Positions 21,445 to 32,780 are shown, counted from the stretch's first letter. The stretch: 64,000 nucleotides of DNA from Hydrangea macrophylla (GCA_033977485.1 CM066991.1:55902850-55966849); one strand, 5' to 3'. Program-made: numbers and translations. The notes: generated by a model from the sequence alone, not told the origin.

Positions 21445-23270
21445 CCCCCATTTGCTCGTCATTTTTTTTCGAGGGAGGGGGGGGGGGGGGGGGGGAGTGT
21501 CAAGTGCAAAGCTAGAGAAAGTTGTTGAGAGAAAAAGAGAGAGTTAGAGTTAGAAGTGAGAAAGTGAGCTTTAGCTACTATTTTTCTATAGAAAGTGAGT
21601 TTCAAACTCAAGTTCTTCCATTACTACTCTTCATTTCTTACATTCAAATCCTCCCCAAACCATTCTTGAGTATTCTTGAGTTAGGAATCTACTTCCATGT
21701 CCAAATGTTAATGCATATGAGTGAAACACCAAGCTACAAGTCCATTATCTCAATGATTCTCATGTTTTGATTGCTATTACTTGCTTACTTACATTAATGC
21801 TCATCTCTTCATATCCTGTTTCTTTTTTATTTTTCTTATTTTACTTACTTGTTTATCATCATGTAGATGATGACATGGTGTTTGAGATGAGTGAATCCTT
21901 ATTGATAGTAGCTCTTGACCTCAAAAACATGATTGATAGATGATGATTCTAACTTCAATACTTCCCAAGTATTATCGAAGTTTTGTTCAAAATCAAAACA
22001 ATGTCTTGACAACAATCTTGGAAGTTCTTGATATGAGTTAAAGTTGATTTTCTAAGTGGTTATAATCCCCATTTGGTGCTAGAAATGTACCCTTAAAACC
22101 CCCTATTTCAAAACCCCTCTTAAACCCTTCATTTTGATTTCAAGAAATAAAATATTTGTTTCCTCAAAATCTTCAAAACTGTGAGTTTTTCAACTTAAAA
22201 ATGTCATTCTGAGTTCAATACTCAATGGATGATTGAAGTACCACTTGGAAAGTCTTCTTAGCTCATTAGAAAACTCCCAATAATTTTTGGTTTGATTTAA
22301 AAACACTTGGAAGGGTCCCATGTTGACCCAAACATTCCTCTCAAACATTCTATTCTCTCTGTCACAACAGGTTAGTTGACTTGCAACTTGTTTTCAGAAA
22401 ACCTTTCCAAACGGAGTGGCTCCAACTCATTTTTCTATTGAACTTCAATGTCTTAGGGAACTTTCTATATAATATGGGCCTCTAAATATTTGGTTTTCAT
22501 TTTCAAAGATATTTCTACATTTTCAGTGAACAGTACGGATTCTGTATCTGAGTAACCTCTCTTGTTTATATGCTTTCTCTTAATCTGTAACTTCAATCTT
22601 GATATGGCTTTTTGGTATGTGTTTTAGACATAGTAGGGATGATCTCCATAAAAAATCATGAATTGTGGACAGTCCTAACCTCATATTTCTGATTTTACAA
22701 AATCAGTTCTCTATTTTGTTCACTATTCACAGCAAGCATGTTTTACTTTAATTCTTTGATTAGATGTTCACATACAATCCAAATTAGCCCATATTTTAGG
22801 AAGTAGTTTATACCATATTTGCACATGTCCTATAAGAATATTCTTCATTAATTTGTGCATATTTTAGACTTCTAAATCACTTTAAAAAATCAATGAATAC
22901 AAACACACTACTACTTTGATCATAAGTTGCATTCATGCAAGATTTGGAGTTTTAGTGACTCCTAATCTAAGAAGATTATAAGGAATGAAGTTGATCACAC
23001 GTTCATGCTTCCCCTCGATCACATCTTCCATTCTCATCCATCCCAAGGATTGGGAGGTCTCCTTTTCTCAAAGACTGACATGCATCATACTAGTTTGCTA
23101 AGCATACTTTGTTTTCTTTGATCATTTGTTTCAAGAACAATCTATGTCCCCTTTAGATTAGGAAAACTTGATTACTTAATATGTGATTTGACAATTTTTC
23201 CTAAGTTTGTTTGTGTGATCTTTCACTTTTGCATTACGTGATACTTGGCTTTGATCTTATGAATGATATC

Positions 23271-23372
23271 TGATCGGGATTAAATAAGTCCTAATTACAC
23301 GCCTTAATTATGAATGATATCTGATCGGGATTAAATAAGTCCTAATTACACGCCTTAATTCACATTTGTTAG
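23271..23372 (+). repeat. 51-bp tandem duplication across host-LTR junction
   Basis: Two adjacent 51-bp units, each 38 bp of Athila LTR start followed (first unit) or preceded (second unit) by TATGAATGATATC of the Tat LTR host. The units appear identical over the 51 bp. Confidence 0.9.
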
Positions 23373-23496
23373 TACTTTTTATCCTGTTTTATTATATTTT
23401 TATTTTATTTTCTATTTTCTGTCAGGTTTTGGAAGAAAACAAGAATCCAGGCTAAAAATGGTGTAAAAATAGACTAAAACAAGCAGAAAAAGCCAC

Positions 23497-23598
23497 ATCG
23501 CGTGAACGGCCTGCTCGCGAGACAGACCAGAACCTCGCTCGCGCAGCCCGCTCATTCGACCTCCCAAAATCGTGATTACGCAGCCCTCTCGTGCGACC
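23497..23598. repeat. GC-rich phrase array, GAGCGGCCCGCTCG type
   Basis: Four decayed copies (ATCGCGTGAACGGCCTGCTC, CTCGCGCAGCCCGCTC, ACGCAGCCCTCTCGTGCGA) in an otherwise AT-rich LTR, ending about 140 bp upstream of the TATA box. The least decayed phrase is at 32763-32780 (ACGCGAGCGGCCCGCTCG). Confidence 0.85.
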
Positions 23599-23736
23599 TA
23601 TCTACAAACCAAAGTTGCATATTTCAATGAACTGAAGATCCCTACATGAACGAAACTGCCTAATTACGTCTAAAAAGTGAAATATAGCAGTTTTATTGCG
23701 ATTAGGTTTAGAAAAGCTTCCAAAACTTGCTCTAAA

Positions 23737-23748
23737 TCTATATATAAC
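23737..23748 (+). promoter_or_regulatory. TATA box of Athila LTR
   Basis: TCTATATATAAC, strong consensus, within the LTR. Confidence 0.6.
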
Positions 23749-24636
23749 GTCTTTTAAGTCAAAATAGGGGTTATGGAACATTATACACATCCATGTACAA
23801 CAAAACACTCAGCCATTGAAGAGAGATAAGCAAGGAGAAGAAGAAGAAGAAGACCAAGGATTTCCATGGCCTCCTCCATAAACATCTTGCCAATCTTCAA
23901 TTCTATGGCCAACTAATGAAATCCTAGCTAAGTAATAGGGTGTATTTTATGTTTTTATTTTAGATTTATTATGTATGGATGATGATTACATGTTAGAGGA
24001 TTTTTTTATATAATAAAATCGTACTTCTATTGATTAAATCATTGCTTTCAAAGTTCATTATTGTCTTAGATCTATTTTGAATTTGATGTGCTCAATGATC
24101 TATATTTACTGTGCTTGTAAGGATTATTTGCATGTAATGGTGCTTAATTGAATTGTGTTATCAAGTAGTCGAATAGTTCATACCTAGGGAAGACGGAGTG
24201 TGCTGCAACCCTAGTTTAGTGTGAGACACTCCGTGCCAACCGAAGATGAATTATGCTGATGCTTGAATTGTACTTATTTTCTTGACGGAGGAATTGGGCT
24301 TGTAGCTATAATTGCCCATTATCATCCAATGTAATAAGCTAATTGAATGCATAAATACCCTTATTATGAAGCTAGTGGTGGATTTGCAATCCTAGGTTCA
24401 ATACACATATTTATCACCATAACTTTCAATCGCTTTCATAGTTTAGATTTATTTTCATTGTTCTTGGTTTAATAAAAATCAAAATCAAATTTCTATTTTC
24501 TTAATTAACTAAGGCTAGGTTTTAAAATTAAAGTACTTGAGTATTTCAATCTCTGTGGGTTCGACCTCTACTTCCACACTACAAATCTTTTAAAGTAGAG
24601 TATACTTTTTATCTTGATTTTGACAAGATCAATTTT

Positions 24637-24654
24637 TAGCGCCGTTGCCGGGGA
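24637..24654 (+). other. Athila primer binding site
   Basis: TAGCGCCGTTGCCGGGGA, five bases after the LTR end. It differs from the usual Athila PBS (TGGCGCC...) at one base, the second position. Confidence 0.85.
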
Positions 24655-25129
24655 TTGCAAATTACTACCTTTAGTTTTAGAATTTTAGTTTAGTTAATTC
24701 ATAAATATTAGATTAGGTTTACTTTTTCTTATTTTCCGTTTTTGTTTTGAGTCACTAACTTTTTCATTAGTTTTGTAGTTTCTGGATTCATCAAATTCTA
24801 GCATTTCAGAGTGGAAGAGCTTATCACATCAAATGAGCTAACGCCAAAAAAAATATATAAAACAAAAAAAATCAAGTAAATCGCTTTTTTTAAAATTCGC
24901 CTCAAACAACTGTAAGTCAGGGCGCTGAGATGCACTATTTGCATTAGTTTAGGGTTAATTTGCACGTGCATTAGCTAGGAAACCCGGGGCGCTGGGCTTT
25001 GACGCGAATCACTGCATTATAGGATAACTTTCATGCATCATAGTAGTTGTGTGCTTGTTGTCTTATTTGCGTGATTGTTTTTTGTATTTGTTTGAGTCAG
25101 TCTTTATCTTCGTGTCGTTTTTTTAGTTT

Positions 25130-26185
25130 ATGTTTGGTACGCGTTCAAGTAAACCCGAATCACACTCTTTCGACCCTGAACTTGAACGTACCCTAAGAGT
25201 CAGTAGGTCCTCAGTCCAAGCTTCTAGAGCTCGGTTGATATTAGATGACGAATCAACTCTAAAACCATCGTCGTTATTTCAGGCTTATATTCAAAGTACT
25301 CTCAAACATTTATGGAAAACTAGAACTATTAAGACTGAACCTATTCCAATGGCTGACATTGGAAACAACGGGAACAACGAAAAGAATGGAAATAACCCTA
25401 ATGTACCTCTGCCTCCTCCGCTTAAAGATTATTTCATTCCTACGGCCTATATGCAACAAGTAGGTATCGAATTACCGGAGGTGACGACATCTCACTTTTA
25501 GATAAAATCATCTACCATAGCGCTACTTCCTTCATTCCATGGCTGTATTAAAGAAGATCCTTATCATCACTTAAGAGAGTTCCAAGACATATGCTCTACA
25601 CTGATAATCCAAAATCTAATTGATGATGAATTAAAATTGCGTCTCTTTCCATTCTCCTTAAAAGATAAAGCTATGTATTGACTCCAATCTCGTGAGCCAA
25701 ACACTATTAAAACATAGGAAGTATTACATACCGCATTTTTACAAAAGTTTTTCCCCATCACAAGCACTAATCAAATAAGAAAATTCATAATGAACTTTGT
25801 GATGCAAGATGGGGAAACACTCTATGACACCTAGAAACAATTTAAAGAATTATTGCACTCTTGCCCACATCATTAAATTCCCAAGTGACAATTGGTGCAG
25901 ATCTTCTACGAGGTACTTCTTCCCTCACTTTGTAATACTGTCGATGCCATTTGTGCGGGTAACTTCCTACACAAAAGCACTGACAAAGCATGGAAAATAT
26001 TTGAAACATTAAGTGAGAATTCGATGCATCAAGTTGTGTTGGTATGTCCTAGGGGTGTCTTCCCCCTAAACCTGAGCAAGAGGAGTGTTTCGAGTCAAGT
26101 CATTCAATTGAAATACAAGAACTATCTAAAAAACTTGACCGATTTATGACAATGAACCAAACGTTGGGCTCACTCTCTTATAATA
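25130..26185 (+). pseudogene. Athila gag, first part
   Basis: The start at 25130 (MFGTRSSKPESH) is open for 123 codons (Pro/Asn-rich, then PLKDYFIPTAYMQ). After a stop comes the Retrotrans_gag-type domain: FHGCIKEDPYHHLREFQDIC, LKLRLFPFSLKDKA, AFLQKFFPITST, QDGETLYDT*KQFKELLHSC. These are the conserved Athila Gag blocks with about four in-frame stops. The frame is then cut by the solo LTR at 26186 and resumes at 28388. Gag forms the virus-like particle. Confidence 0.85.
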
Positions 26186-26288
26186 TGTAATACCCTATAT
26201 TTTTGTAATGTTTTATATGAATAAGACCTTATAGTGCTTCTTTTAATACTTGTATGAGCTTTTCCTTACCCTTGGTATAATTTGGATA

Positions 26289-26385
26289 CCAATCGATTGC
26301 CAATATCAATCGATTGACACTTTTGCCAAACAATTGGAGCATTAATACCTAATACCAATCGATTGACATTATACCAATCGATTGG
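26289..26385. repeat. Palindromic phrase array, CCAATCGATTGG type (upstream cluster)
   Basis: Four copies of CCAATCGATTGnn (core ATCGAT) plus a CAATTGG remnant, ending about 62 bp upstream of the TATA box. Confidence 0.95.
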
Positions 26386-26446
26386 AAGTAGCTGGGCAGA
26401 TTCTCTTGCCTTAGCTGGGGTTTGTCCACGTGAACACTCAATCTCT

Positions 26447-26456
26447 CTATATAGGT
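26447..26456 (+). promoter_or_regulatory. TATA box of solo LTR
   Basis: CTATATAGG following TCTCT, between the two phrase clusters and upstream of a purine-rich leader. Confidence 0.55.
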
Positions 26457-26569
26457 GACCCTTTCCTATGTTTTTTTCTTTTTAGAAAAATAGAGAGAGA
26501 GTGAGAGGGAGCTCGTGTGTGTATTATGTGTAAATATAAACTTATATATACATATACACATATATATTC

Positions 26570-26700
26570 ATACACTCACACACACACACAGATGGACTGA
26601 GAAGAAGAAGAAGATCAAGAGAAGAAGAAGAAAGAAGAAAAGAAAAGAAGAAGAGAGAAAGAGGCAGAGAAGACAGAGAGAGAGAGAGAGAGGGAGAAGC
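26570..26700. repeat. (CA)n and (GAA/GA)n simple repeats
   Basis: A CACACACACACA run at about 26577-26590, then GAAGAAGAA and GAGAGAGAG tracts. The open frames through them on both strands are artefacts of simple sequence. Confidence 0.95.
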
Positions 26701-26883
26701 CATTGAAGCTCCAAGCTCCAAAACACACAACCAAACACGCCCTTAACACCTAAAGTGAGTTCTAAACTCACTGAGTAGCAATATACTAATGTTAGAACGT
26801 GTTTAAATAAAGGAATGAAGTATAAATTCATATATTACCCATTTTATGTTGCTGGACAGTCTTCACTGTGAAGAAGACGAAGT

Positions 26884-27037
26884 CCCAATCGATTGGACTT
26901 GTCCCAATTGATTGATATCCCAATCGATTGACATTTATGGCAATCAATTGACATATGATCCAATCAATTGAACTTTTTACCAATCGATTGATACTATTTT
27001 TATACCAATCAATTGGACCCTTATCCCAATCGATTGG
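26884..27037. repeat. Palindromic phrase array, CCAATCGATTGG type (downstream cluster)
   Basis: Eight copies, alternating CCAATCGATTG with the decayed form CAATCAATTG or CAATTGATTG (single transitions of the core). Confidence 0.95.
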
Positions 27038-27363
27038 AAGTTGTAGAATGTTGATTATCTTGTTTAGTTTATATTATAACTGTTTAGTTGTTTAATTACT
27101 GTTCAGTATTTTCAGCATGCTTTAATGTTGTAATACAGACGTAATAATGAGATAATGCGATGTAAAATCATAGTAACAATGCGGTTAATGGATAATGGTT
27201 GTGACGTTAGATGGCGTAATAATTGTAAATCCTTTGGAGTTAACATTCATTTCATTCAGAGTAGTCAGACCACATTGGGATTATCATGTATCAATATTAG
27301 AGTTGAACTTAAGTAGGTTTGCTAAGATTCAGGAATCTTGCATGGGCGGGCTTTAATCGATCA

Positions 27364-27690
27364 TATGTTCTTAAAAGCGGTAGACAGACGAAGGTGTCTA
27401 TGATTGTGGTGGACCATACCATTTGCCCTAAGATAGCCAGATGATCTAATCATATGTTCTTAAAAGCAGTAGACAGACAAAGGTGTCTACGACTACGGTG
27501 GACCGTGATCACTGGTAGACGTTGCTAAGTCGTGGCTATAGAATGATGTACTATTGCTTAATGTGTTATATCCCTGTAGTGCGGTGAACTGTGCATATGT
27601 TCTTAAAAGCTAGGGATGGACTGACGTGGTATCCATGACAGGGATGGACTGTGCATATGTTCTTAAAAGCGGTGGACGGAGCAATGGTGC
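27364..27690 (+). repeat. Dispersed direct repeat inside solo LTR
   Basis: Four copies of CATATGTTCTTAAAAGC followed by a GGTAGACAGACGAAGG-like stretch (near 27364, 27442, 27594, 27654), with spacing of about 60-150 bp. Confidence 0.8.
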
Positions 27691-27893
27691 ATCCTTAAGA
27701 AGTAAACTACTGTCAAGTCTGTTCTTCTATCATAAAGTATCGTCGGTCTTAAAATGAGTAAGAAGTTAGTAATCAAATCATAAGAACGATTAAGTAGTTA
27801 CCCTCACTAAATCTTAATGGTTATCATTTATAACTTGTTATAACTTCAATAGTTGATACCCTGTTAGTATCTAATTCACTCAGCTTTCATTAT

Positions 27894-28085
27894 GCTGACG
27901 GCGTTTATGCCGCTGGACATTTTCATGTTCCAGCGCACCCTAGTTATTACTATATAGGTGAAGAACCTACGGGCGAGAACTACCATGCCAGTTATGATGT
28001 CCCGACGGAGGACTACCCCGAAGGAGGTCAGGCAGAGGAAGACTACTACGCCGAGAGGACTACCCCTACGCCAATTGAAGATTAG
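27894..28085 (+). other. Tyr/Glu-rich coding-like segment in solo LTR
   Basis: A frame open to a TAG at 28083 encodes a short tail rich in Tyr, Glu and Pro (pieces: HPSYYYIGEEPTGENYH, YDVPTEDYPEGG, EEDYYAE). Similar segments lie on the minus strand of element D's LTR (63690-63870: GDGYYPKFDYAVDG, GYTGEECYANEYPYAS) and weakly at 4979-5030. It may be a decayed C-terminus of a protein that once reached into the LTR, or just a conserved non-coding block. No function is assigned. Confidence 0.4.
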
Positions 28086-28387
28086 GCTAGACTGTAGTTT
28101 AATTATCTTTACTGCTTTCTAGACCTTTTGTAATCAGGCATATGCTGCCTCAATAATTGTCCGCTGCATTTATTTTGATTCGAGACTCTGATGTCTAATA
28201 GCTAGTAACCTCTTTTGACATTAAGTTATGTATTAACCAGAACTTAGATTTCATTCTTGTTATCTCCTTTACTTATTGTCGCTTAGTACTGCGTGGTATG
28301 GACAATTGTGTGACTTCACCAGTAGCTGCCTTTGGACCCTAAAAGGAAATTTATTTTTCTCTATTTTTTCCATTTCGGGGCATGACA

Positions 28388-29710
28388 CAATATTTGTCAA
28401 ATATGTTCCGATCCTTCACATTCCACACTTACATGGCCATTCGCATCTCAATTTCTGGAATTTGTGGAGCGACACATACACTTTATTAAACAATTTCCAC
28501 GAAATATTTATAATCCTATGACAACTAATTTTCCTAATACCTATCGACCCCAGTTTCAACAAAGTTAATACCAACAACCCCCTCCTAATCCTAACCCTCC
28601 AAGGGATAACGCTTTTGAGGCAAAGGCTTTGGCGTCCCTTAAGAACATCGAAATGCAAGTGTAAGCACAAGCACAAATAGTGCACTCTCATACACAATTC
28701 ATTGCGAAGCTTGAGTCCCAAATGGGACAAATAGCTAATGCGGTGAGTCGTCGAAACATGGGTAAGTTGCCTAGTCAAATAATTTAAAACCCTAAGGGAC
28801 AATTTAAGAATGGGGGTTCGAGTGAGCAAGTAAATGCCATCTCGACTAGGATGACTATTCGAGAAGAGGAAGTTGTTGAAATTCCGAATGAGAGTGAGAA
28901 GAATGTGAACATTAATTTGAATCAAGAGAAAGGTGAGGACACAAGCCAAATTAGGAAAGAAAATGAATCGGTCCTGACTAATTATATTCCAAAAATGTCC
29001 TTTCCACCAAACATTGAGGAACTATCACATTTCTCAAGGAAAGGGTCAAAAACTGAAGATATACTCGAGGTATGTAAATAAGTTAAAATCAATATCCCAT
29101 TCCTCGACGCTATTAAATAAATTCCTGATTATGCTAAATGTCTTAAAGACCAATGCACTCAAAAGCACAAGTTACGTAGTCATATTCCGAAAAAGGTCTT
29201 CCTCACAGAAAAAGTAAGTTCGATCTTCCAACATGCTCCTCCAAAATATAAAGATCCCAGAACACCAAAAATTTTATGTGTCATCGGTGACACTATCATT
29301 CATCGGGCTCTCCTTGACTTAGGGGTAATTGTGAAGCTTTTTGCCATACACGGTTTATAAACAATTAGGTCAGGTGAACTTAAACCCACGACCGCTACCA
29401 CATAGTGGATCGTTCTATTAAAATTACTAGAGGAATCATCGAGGACGTCTTAGTAAAAGTTGATAAATGTTATTATCCCATCGATTTGATGGTCCTTGAC
29501 ACTGAACCGGTGGTAGATGCTAGAAAACACACTCCTGTCATTCTTGATTGACTATTCTTAGCCACGGGTAATGCGCATGTCAACTATCGAGCATGGGTAA
29601 TGAAGGTGTCGTTTGTGAACATGAACCTAAAATTAAACATTTTTAACACTGTTGATCAATCTCCCAATGATGATGATTATCTATGTGTGGCGAATAGTGA
29701 GGTTAGATAA
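28388..29710 (+). pseudogene. Athila gag C-terminal part and protease remnant
   Basis: Resumes gag after the solo LTR (FVERHIHFIKQF; PPNPNPPRDNAFEAKALASL; KLESQMGQIANAVSRRNMGK), with a long charged stretch (IREEEVVEIPNESEKNVNI). The Athila protease approach follows (DAIK*IPDYAKCLKD, VFLTEKVSSIFQ). The active-site region at about 29275-29340 reads IHRALLDLGVIVKLF; the Asp-Leu-Gly form is normal for Athila. RT never follows. Stops and frameshifts are frequent after 29330. A 177-codon antisense frame here is a shadow. Confidence 0.8.
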
Positions 29711-32582
29711 ACTACTGAATTTAATAAAAAAATGAATGTGAGTAATGAATACAATATAGTGAGTAATGATTGGACGAATTTGAATAACCCAGACCCTAAT
29801 ACTGAATTTACTCAGAAGGTGAGAAATCGATTTGAACATGGTCAGAGAGAATCGTTTATTGAGTTAAAAATAATGACATTATTTCTGTTTTATACCGGAG
29901 TCTCCCTAGTGCATTCAAGGGTACAAAGTCCGAGTTACGGCCTCCATAAGTCTTGAGCTAGAACATTCTAGCTGAAGGCGTGAAAGATAACGCTTCTTGG
30001 GAGGCAATCCAAGCTTTTATCCTTCCGTTTTCTCATTTTTGTACACTTTTTGGTCATTTTGGGTTAGTTTTGAGTTAGTTTGGATCATTCTGGACAGGTT
30101 TGGGGGTCGGGGACAATTTAATTTGAACTTATTTACATTAAAAGGGAGAGGAAAGAGAAAGAGGAGATGTCGCGTACGCGGCCCGCTAATGCGATGTGTC
30201 GCTCGCGCAGCCCGCTCACGTTAGATTTTACCTTAGAGAAAATTTTTCCAAACTTTTTATATATAGCCTCAGATTCATCTCGCGCCTCAAATCGCACGAG
30301 CGAGGGATACTTGCCTGAGCAGCCCGCTCGCGCGATTCTTTGCCTTTGAGATTTCTTCTTTATAAAACTTATAAAAAGCCACAGATATACCTCGTGGAGG
30401 GACTCGCGCGTGCGATAGTGACTCACGCGGCCCGCTAGCACGAGGGGGGAATATTTGTGTTTTTCTCTTTTACTTCCTCTTGTTTCTCCCAAACCTTACT
30501 GATGTGTTTTTCTCTTTTCTGTTTGCTCTCTTAGGCCCCTTTAAGATCGAGTACTTCTTTGTTTTCATAATTCAGTTTATGCTTGTTTTCGTTTATTTTC
30601 GAGTCTTTTGGTTTTAGTTTAGTTTCTCAAATAGTACGTCACAGTCTGTATTACATATTTACATTTCTATTAGCTATCATTGTTCTTTTGTTCGTTGATT
30701 TTTTTTTGTCAAGTATTTACAGGTTAATTAGTAGCTCCATTAGGAGTAATTGAACATTATTGCCATGTTCATGTACATTTACCTGGTTTTGTGATTGTCG
30801 GATTCGAGGTAATGTCTTTCCTTATGTACTCTCCTTTATTTCATTTTGTTGTTTCATTGGGGACAATGAAAGGTTTAGGTTTGGGGGTGCGAACGTACAT
30901 ACACATTAATATGCACAAAATTTTTTAAAAAATTTTGATCCTTGTGCTTAAATAAACGATATTACCTACGCTTTTAAAATCTCGAGTCGATACTTCTTGT
31001 TATGTAACATGGATTGTTATAGAATGGTAAACATGAGAAGATGTGGTTAAACATTTGCTGAGGTCATGATGCGACGTTTAAGTTATGTATCATTCAAATC
31101 ATAGTTTTATATCATAGATTTGCACACAAACCTATGAACTGCACGTAGTCACTTGAATACATGTTGGATGTGAACTATAACATGATTAGTATTTTTAGGT
31201 AATACATTGTGGAGACTAGACCCAGTGAGCTTTTGAGCCTATCTTTTCTTTTTAGAGGGTTGTAAATACATTTTGTGTTTTTCGAATTTTATTGAATAGC
31301 GCATTAACTCGTTGTTTAGTCTCATTATTCTTGTTTTGGTTAATAGTCAAGTTAAAATATTTGCTACCATGATAAATAATCTTCTGTCATAAACAGTGAA
31401 GAATCATATGACCATAGAAAATGATGTAGGCCCTCTTTGTTTACCTATCCAGATAAATGATAAAAATTTCCTTAGTTCGCCCTTTTTTGCTGTTAAAATG
31501 CCATTTTTCTTTAATCACCATTATCTTTTTTTTTTTGGCTCCAACTTGACCAACTTGGAGATTACCATTGAAAGACTGATCAACTTTTAGTGGTGATAAG
31601 GCGGTGTGTCGATTGAGAAGAAGAAGAAAACAAGATGATGTTTGGGGTAGTTGCCTTTGTATTCAATAAATATTTGTTTCAAAGTAACGAAAGGAAAAGA
31701 AAAATGAAAGAAGAGAATGAAAAATGAAAGTTTGTAGAAGAATGAATGAAAGAAATTGAACATGCCTTATAGCGCCACTCTAAAACTACTTAATGAATCC
31801 TTTCTATCCTTTTTCATTTCCCGAGCCATGTTACAACCTTCGAAAAGTCCTATTTGGTCCTAGAAAGCATGGTTTGGATATGTAAATGATGGGAGGGGGA
31901 TTAAAACATGGTAACGATTAAGTTTTCTTGACTGTTGGTGTCCTATCTATGAGTCTACTGTTCTTTCGCATCATGCATCTTTTACGAGTCATATGTGAGC
32001 ATTTGTCAGTTTGAAAACATATTTCCTTTGCTCCCATATATTAGAAAAATTACACCTATTTTTTAGTGTTTCATTTGAGAGTGTAATTAACATTGTGAGA
32101 TTCGTAGTCGAAGCATAGTTGGATGGTTATCCGAGTTATATTCCAAGTTCATGACATGCGCATGTTCATTTAACTATCACATCACACACGTGCAATTTTA
32201 TGAGAAACTGTATTGATTTATAGATGCATATGCTTGGGATTGTTTTTCATGACGTAGGTGGACGTTTGATTCTGTTTCTTTTTGTTCGTTATTCTATTTC
32301 AAAACATTGTTTTATAATAAGGAGTATTGAATGTTATGTTTTTTTTTTAATAAAACCTTTTAAATTTATACAATGAAATAAAGATGGTTGTGGGTGACTT
32401 GTTAAGGAGAACCCTCACGAGACTTCACTTGTCCGACTAAGGACACTTAGGGGTTTAAAAGGCTTGTTGCATAAGCTAAGTGCAATCGCGATCCATGCGA
32501 CAATGGAGTAGTTTTTTATTTAGTAGTTTTATTTTTCTGTTCTTTTTGCTCGAGGACTAGTAAAATGTAGGTTTGGAGGTGC
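29711..32582 (+). other. Athila 3' non-coding region
   Basis: Contains the block CGCTTCTTGGGAGGCAATCC (29990-30009) that follows pol in Athila-type elements, so pol has been lost between about 29700 and 29990. Further right are three GC-rich phrase clusters with TATA-like runs between them (30168-30446), two purine blocks (AGGTTTGGGGGTGC near 30880 and AGGTTTGGAGGTGC near 32570) and AT-rich sequence. No gene is seen in the 2.6 kb. Confidence 0.6.
30168..30446. repeat. GC-rich phrase clusters alternating with TATA-like runs
   Basis: Clusters at 30168-30225 (CGCGTACGCGGCCCGCT), 30279-30340 (GCAGCCCGCTCGCGCGA) and 30403-30446 (CACGCGGCCCGCTAGC). They are separated by TTTTTATATATAGCC (30255-30268) and TTATAAAACTTATAAAAAG (30359-30377). 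Same phrase family as the Athila LTR. Confidence 0.85.
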
Positions 32583-32780
32583 TGTGATCGGGAGTGAACA
32601 AGTCCTAATTACACGCCTTAATTCACATTTGTTCGTACTTTTTATCCTGTTTTATTATATTTTCATTTCGTTTTTCATTTTCTGTCAGGTTTTGGAAGAA
32701 AACAATAATCCAGGCTAAAAAGGGTGAAAAAATAGACTGAAAGAAGCAGAAAATGCCACATTACGCGAGCGGCCCGCTCG
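32583..32780 (+). mobile_element. Truncated 3' LTR of Athila element
   Basis: Matches the first ~200 bp of the 5' LTR (TGATCGGGAGTGAACAAGTC) and stops inside its phrase array at GGCCCGCTCG, where the Tat LTR host resumes (TATCTTTTGATC). Confidence 0.85.

Larger units (their letters stand above)
20950..23270 (+). mobile_element. 5' LTR of element C, left part
   Basis: From about 21045 the sequence aligns to the reverse complement of the element 2 LTRs (41910 downward and 59350 downward). Shared blocks are the CGGTATATCACAAGCT stretch, the GGCCTCTGGGGGCC-like stretch, the promoter, and the long leader. Weaker similarity reaches 20960. It carries the phrase array 21231-21290, a TATA box at 21436-21444 and a poly-G run at 21479-21494. 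It ends where Athila inserted, at TATGAATGATATC. Confidence 0.75.
23271..24631 (+). mobile_element. 5' LTR of Athila element (with 51-bp junction duplication)
   Basis: Starts TGATCGGGATTAAATAAG and ends CAAGATCA just before the PBS. The first 38 bp of LTR plus 13 bp of host flank (TATGAATGATATC) are tandemly duplicated, so the full LTR proper starts at 23322. It contains a GC-rich phrase array (23497-23598), a TATA box (23737-23748) and a leader. The 3' LTR at 32583 matches the first ~200 bp closely. Confidence 0.8.
26186..28387 (+). mobile_element. Solo LTR, Del/Tekay-like, inside Athila gag
   Basis: Begins TGTAATACCCTATATTT and ends TTTCGGGGCATGACA. The flanking bases TAATA (left) and CAATA (right) form a 4-of-5 target duplication. 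Athila gag reads on both sides, so this is a later insertion reduced to one LTR by recombination. It contains two ATCGATTG phrase clusters, a TATA box between them, simple repeats, a repeated CATATGTTCTTAAAAGC block and a Tyr/Glu-rich coding-like segment. Its 3' end and the Tyr-rich region match the LTR of element D. Confidence 0.85.
23271..32780 (+). mobile_element. Athila-type gag-only Ty3/gypsy element inserted in element C LTR
   Basis: Has a 5' LTR, an Athila PBS, gag and protease (split by a solo LTR), a long 3' non-coding region with the CGCTTCTTGGGAGGCAA block typical of Athila-type elements, and a truncated 3' LTR. There is no RT, RNase H or integrase, so it is a non-autonomous or internally deleted derivative. 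The target is the Tat LTR: the flanks CTTATGAATGATATC and TATCTTTTGATCTTCC are contiguous (apart from TTA) in the element 2 LTRs at about 39708-39735. A clean target duplication cannot be seen because the 3' LTR is truncated at the right junction. Confidence 0.85.

Noticed and set aside
26515..26831. Arg/Lys-rich frame and opposing Leu/Ser-rich frames
   Set aside because: Products of (CA)n and (GAA)n simple sequence inside the solo LTR.
28416..28949. 177-codon antisense open frame
   Set aside because: Lies wholly over the Athila gag C-terminal part, which reads correctly on the plus strand; no recognisable domain.
30133..30492. 119-codon basic frame, minus strand
   Set aside because: Runs through GC-rich palindromic phrases in the Athila 3' region; its composition follows the repeats.
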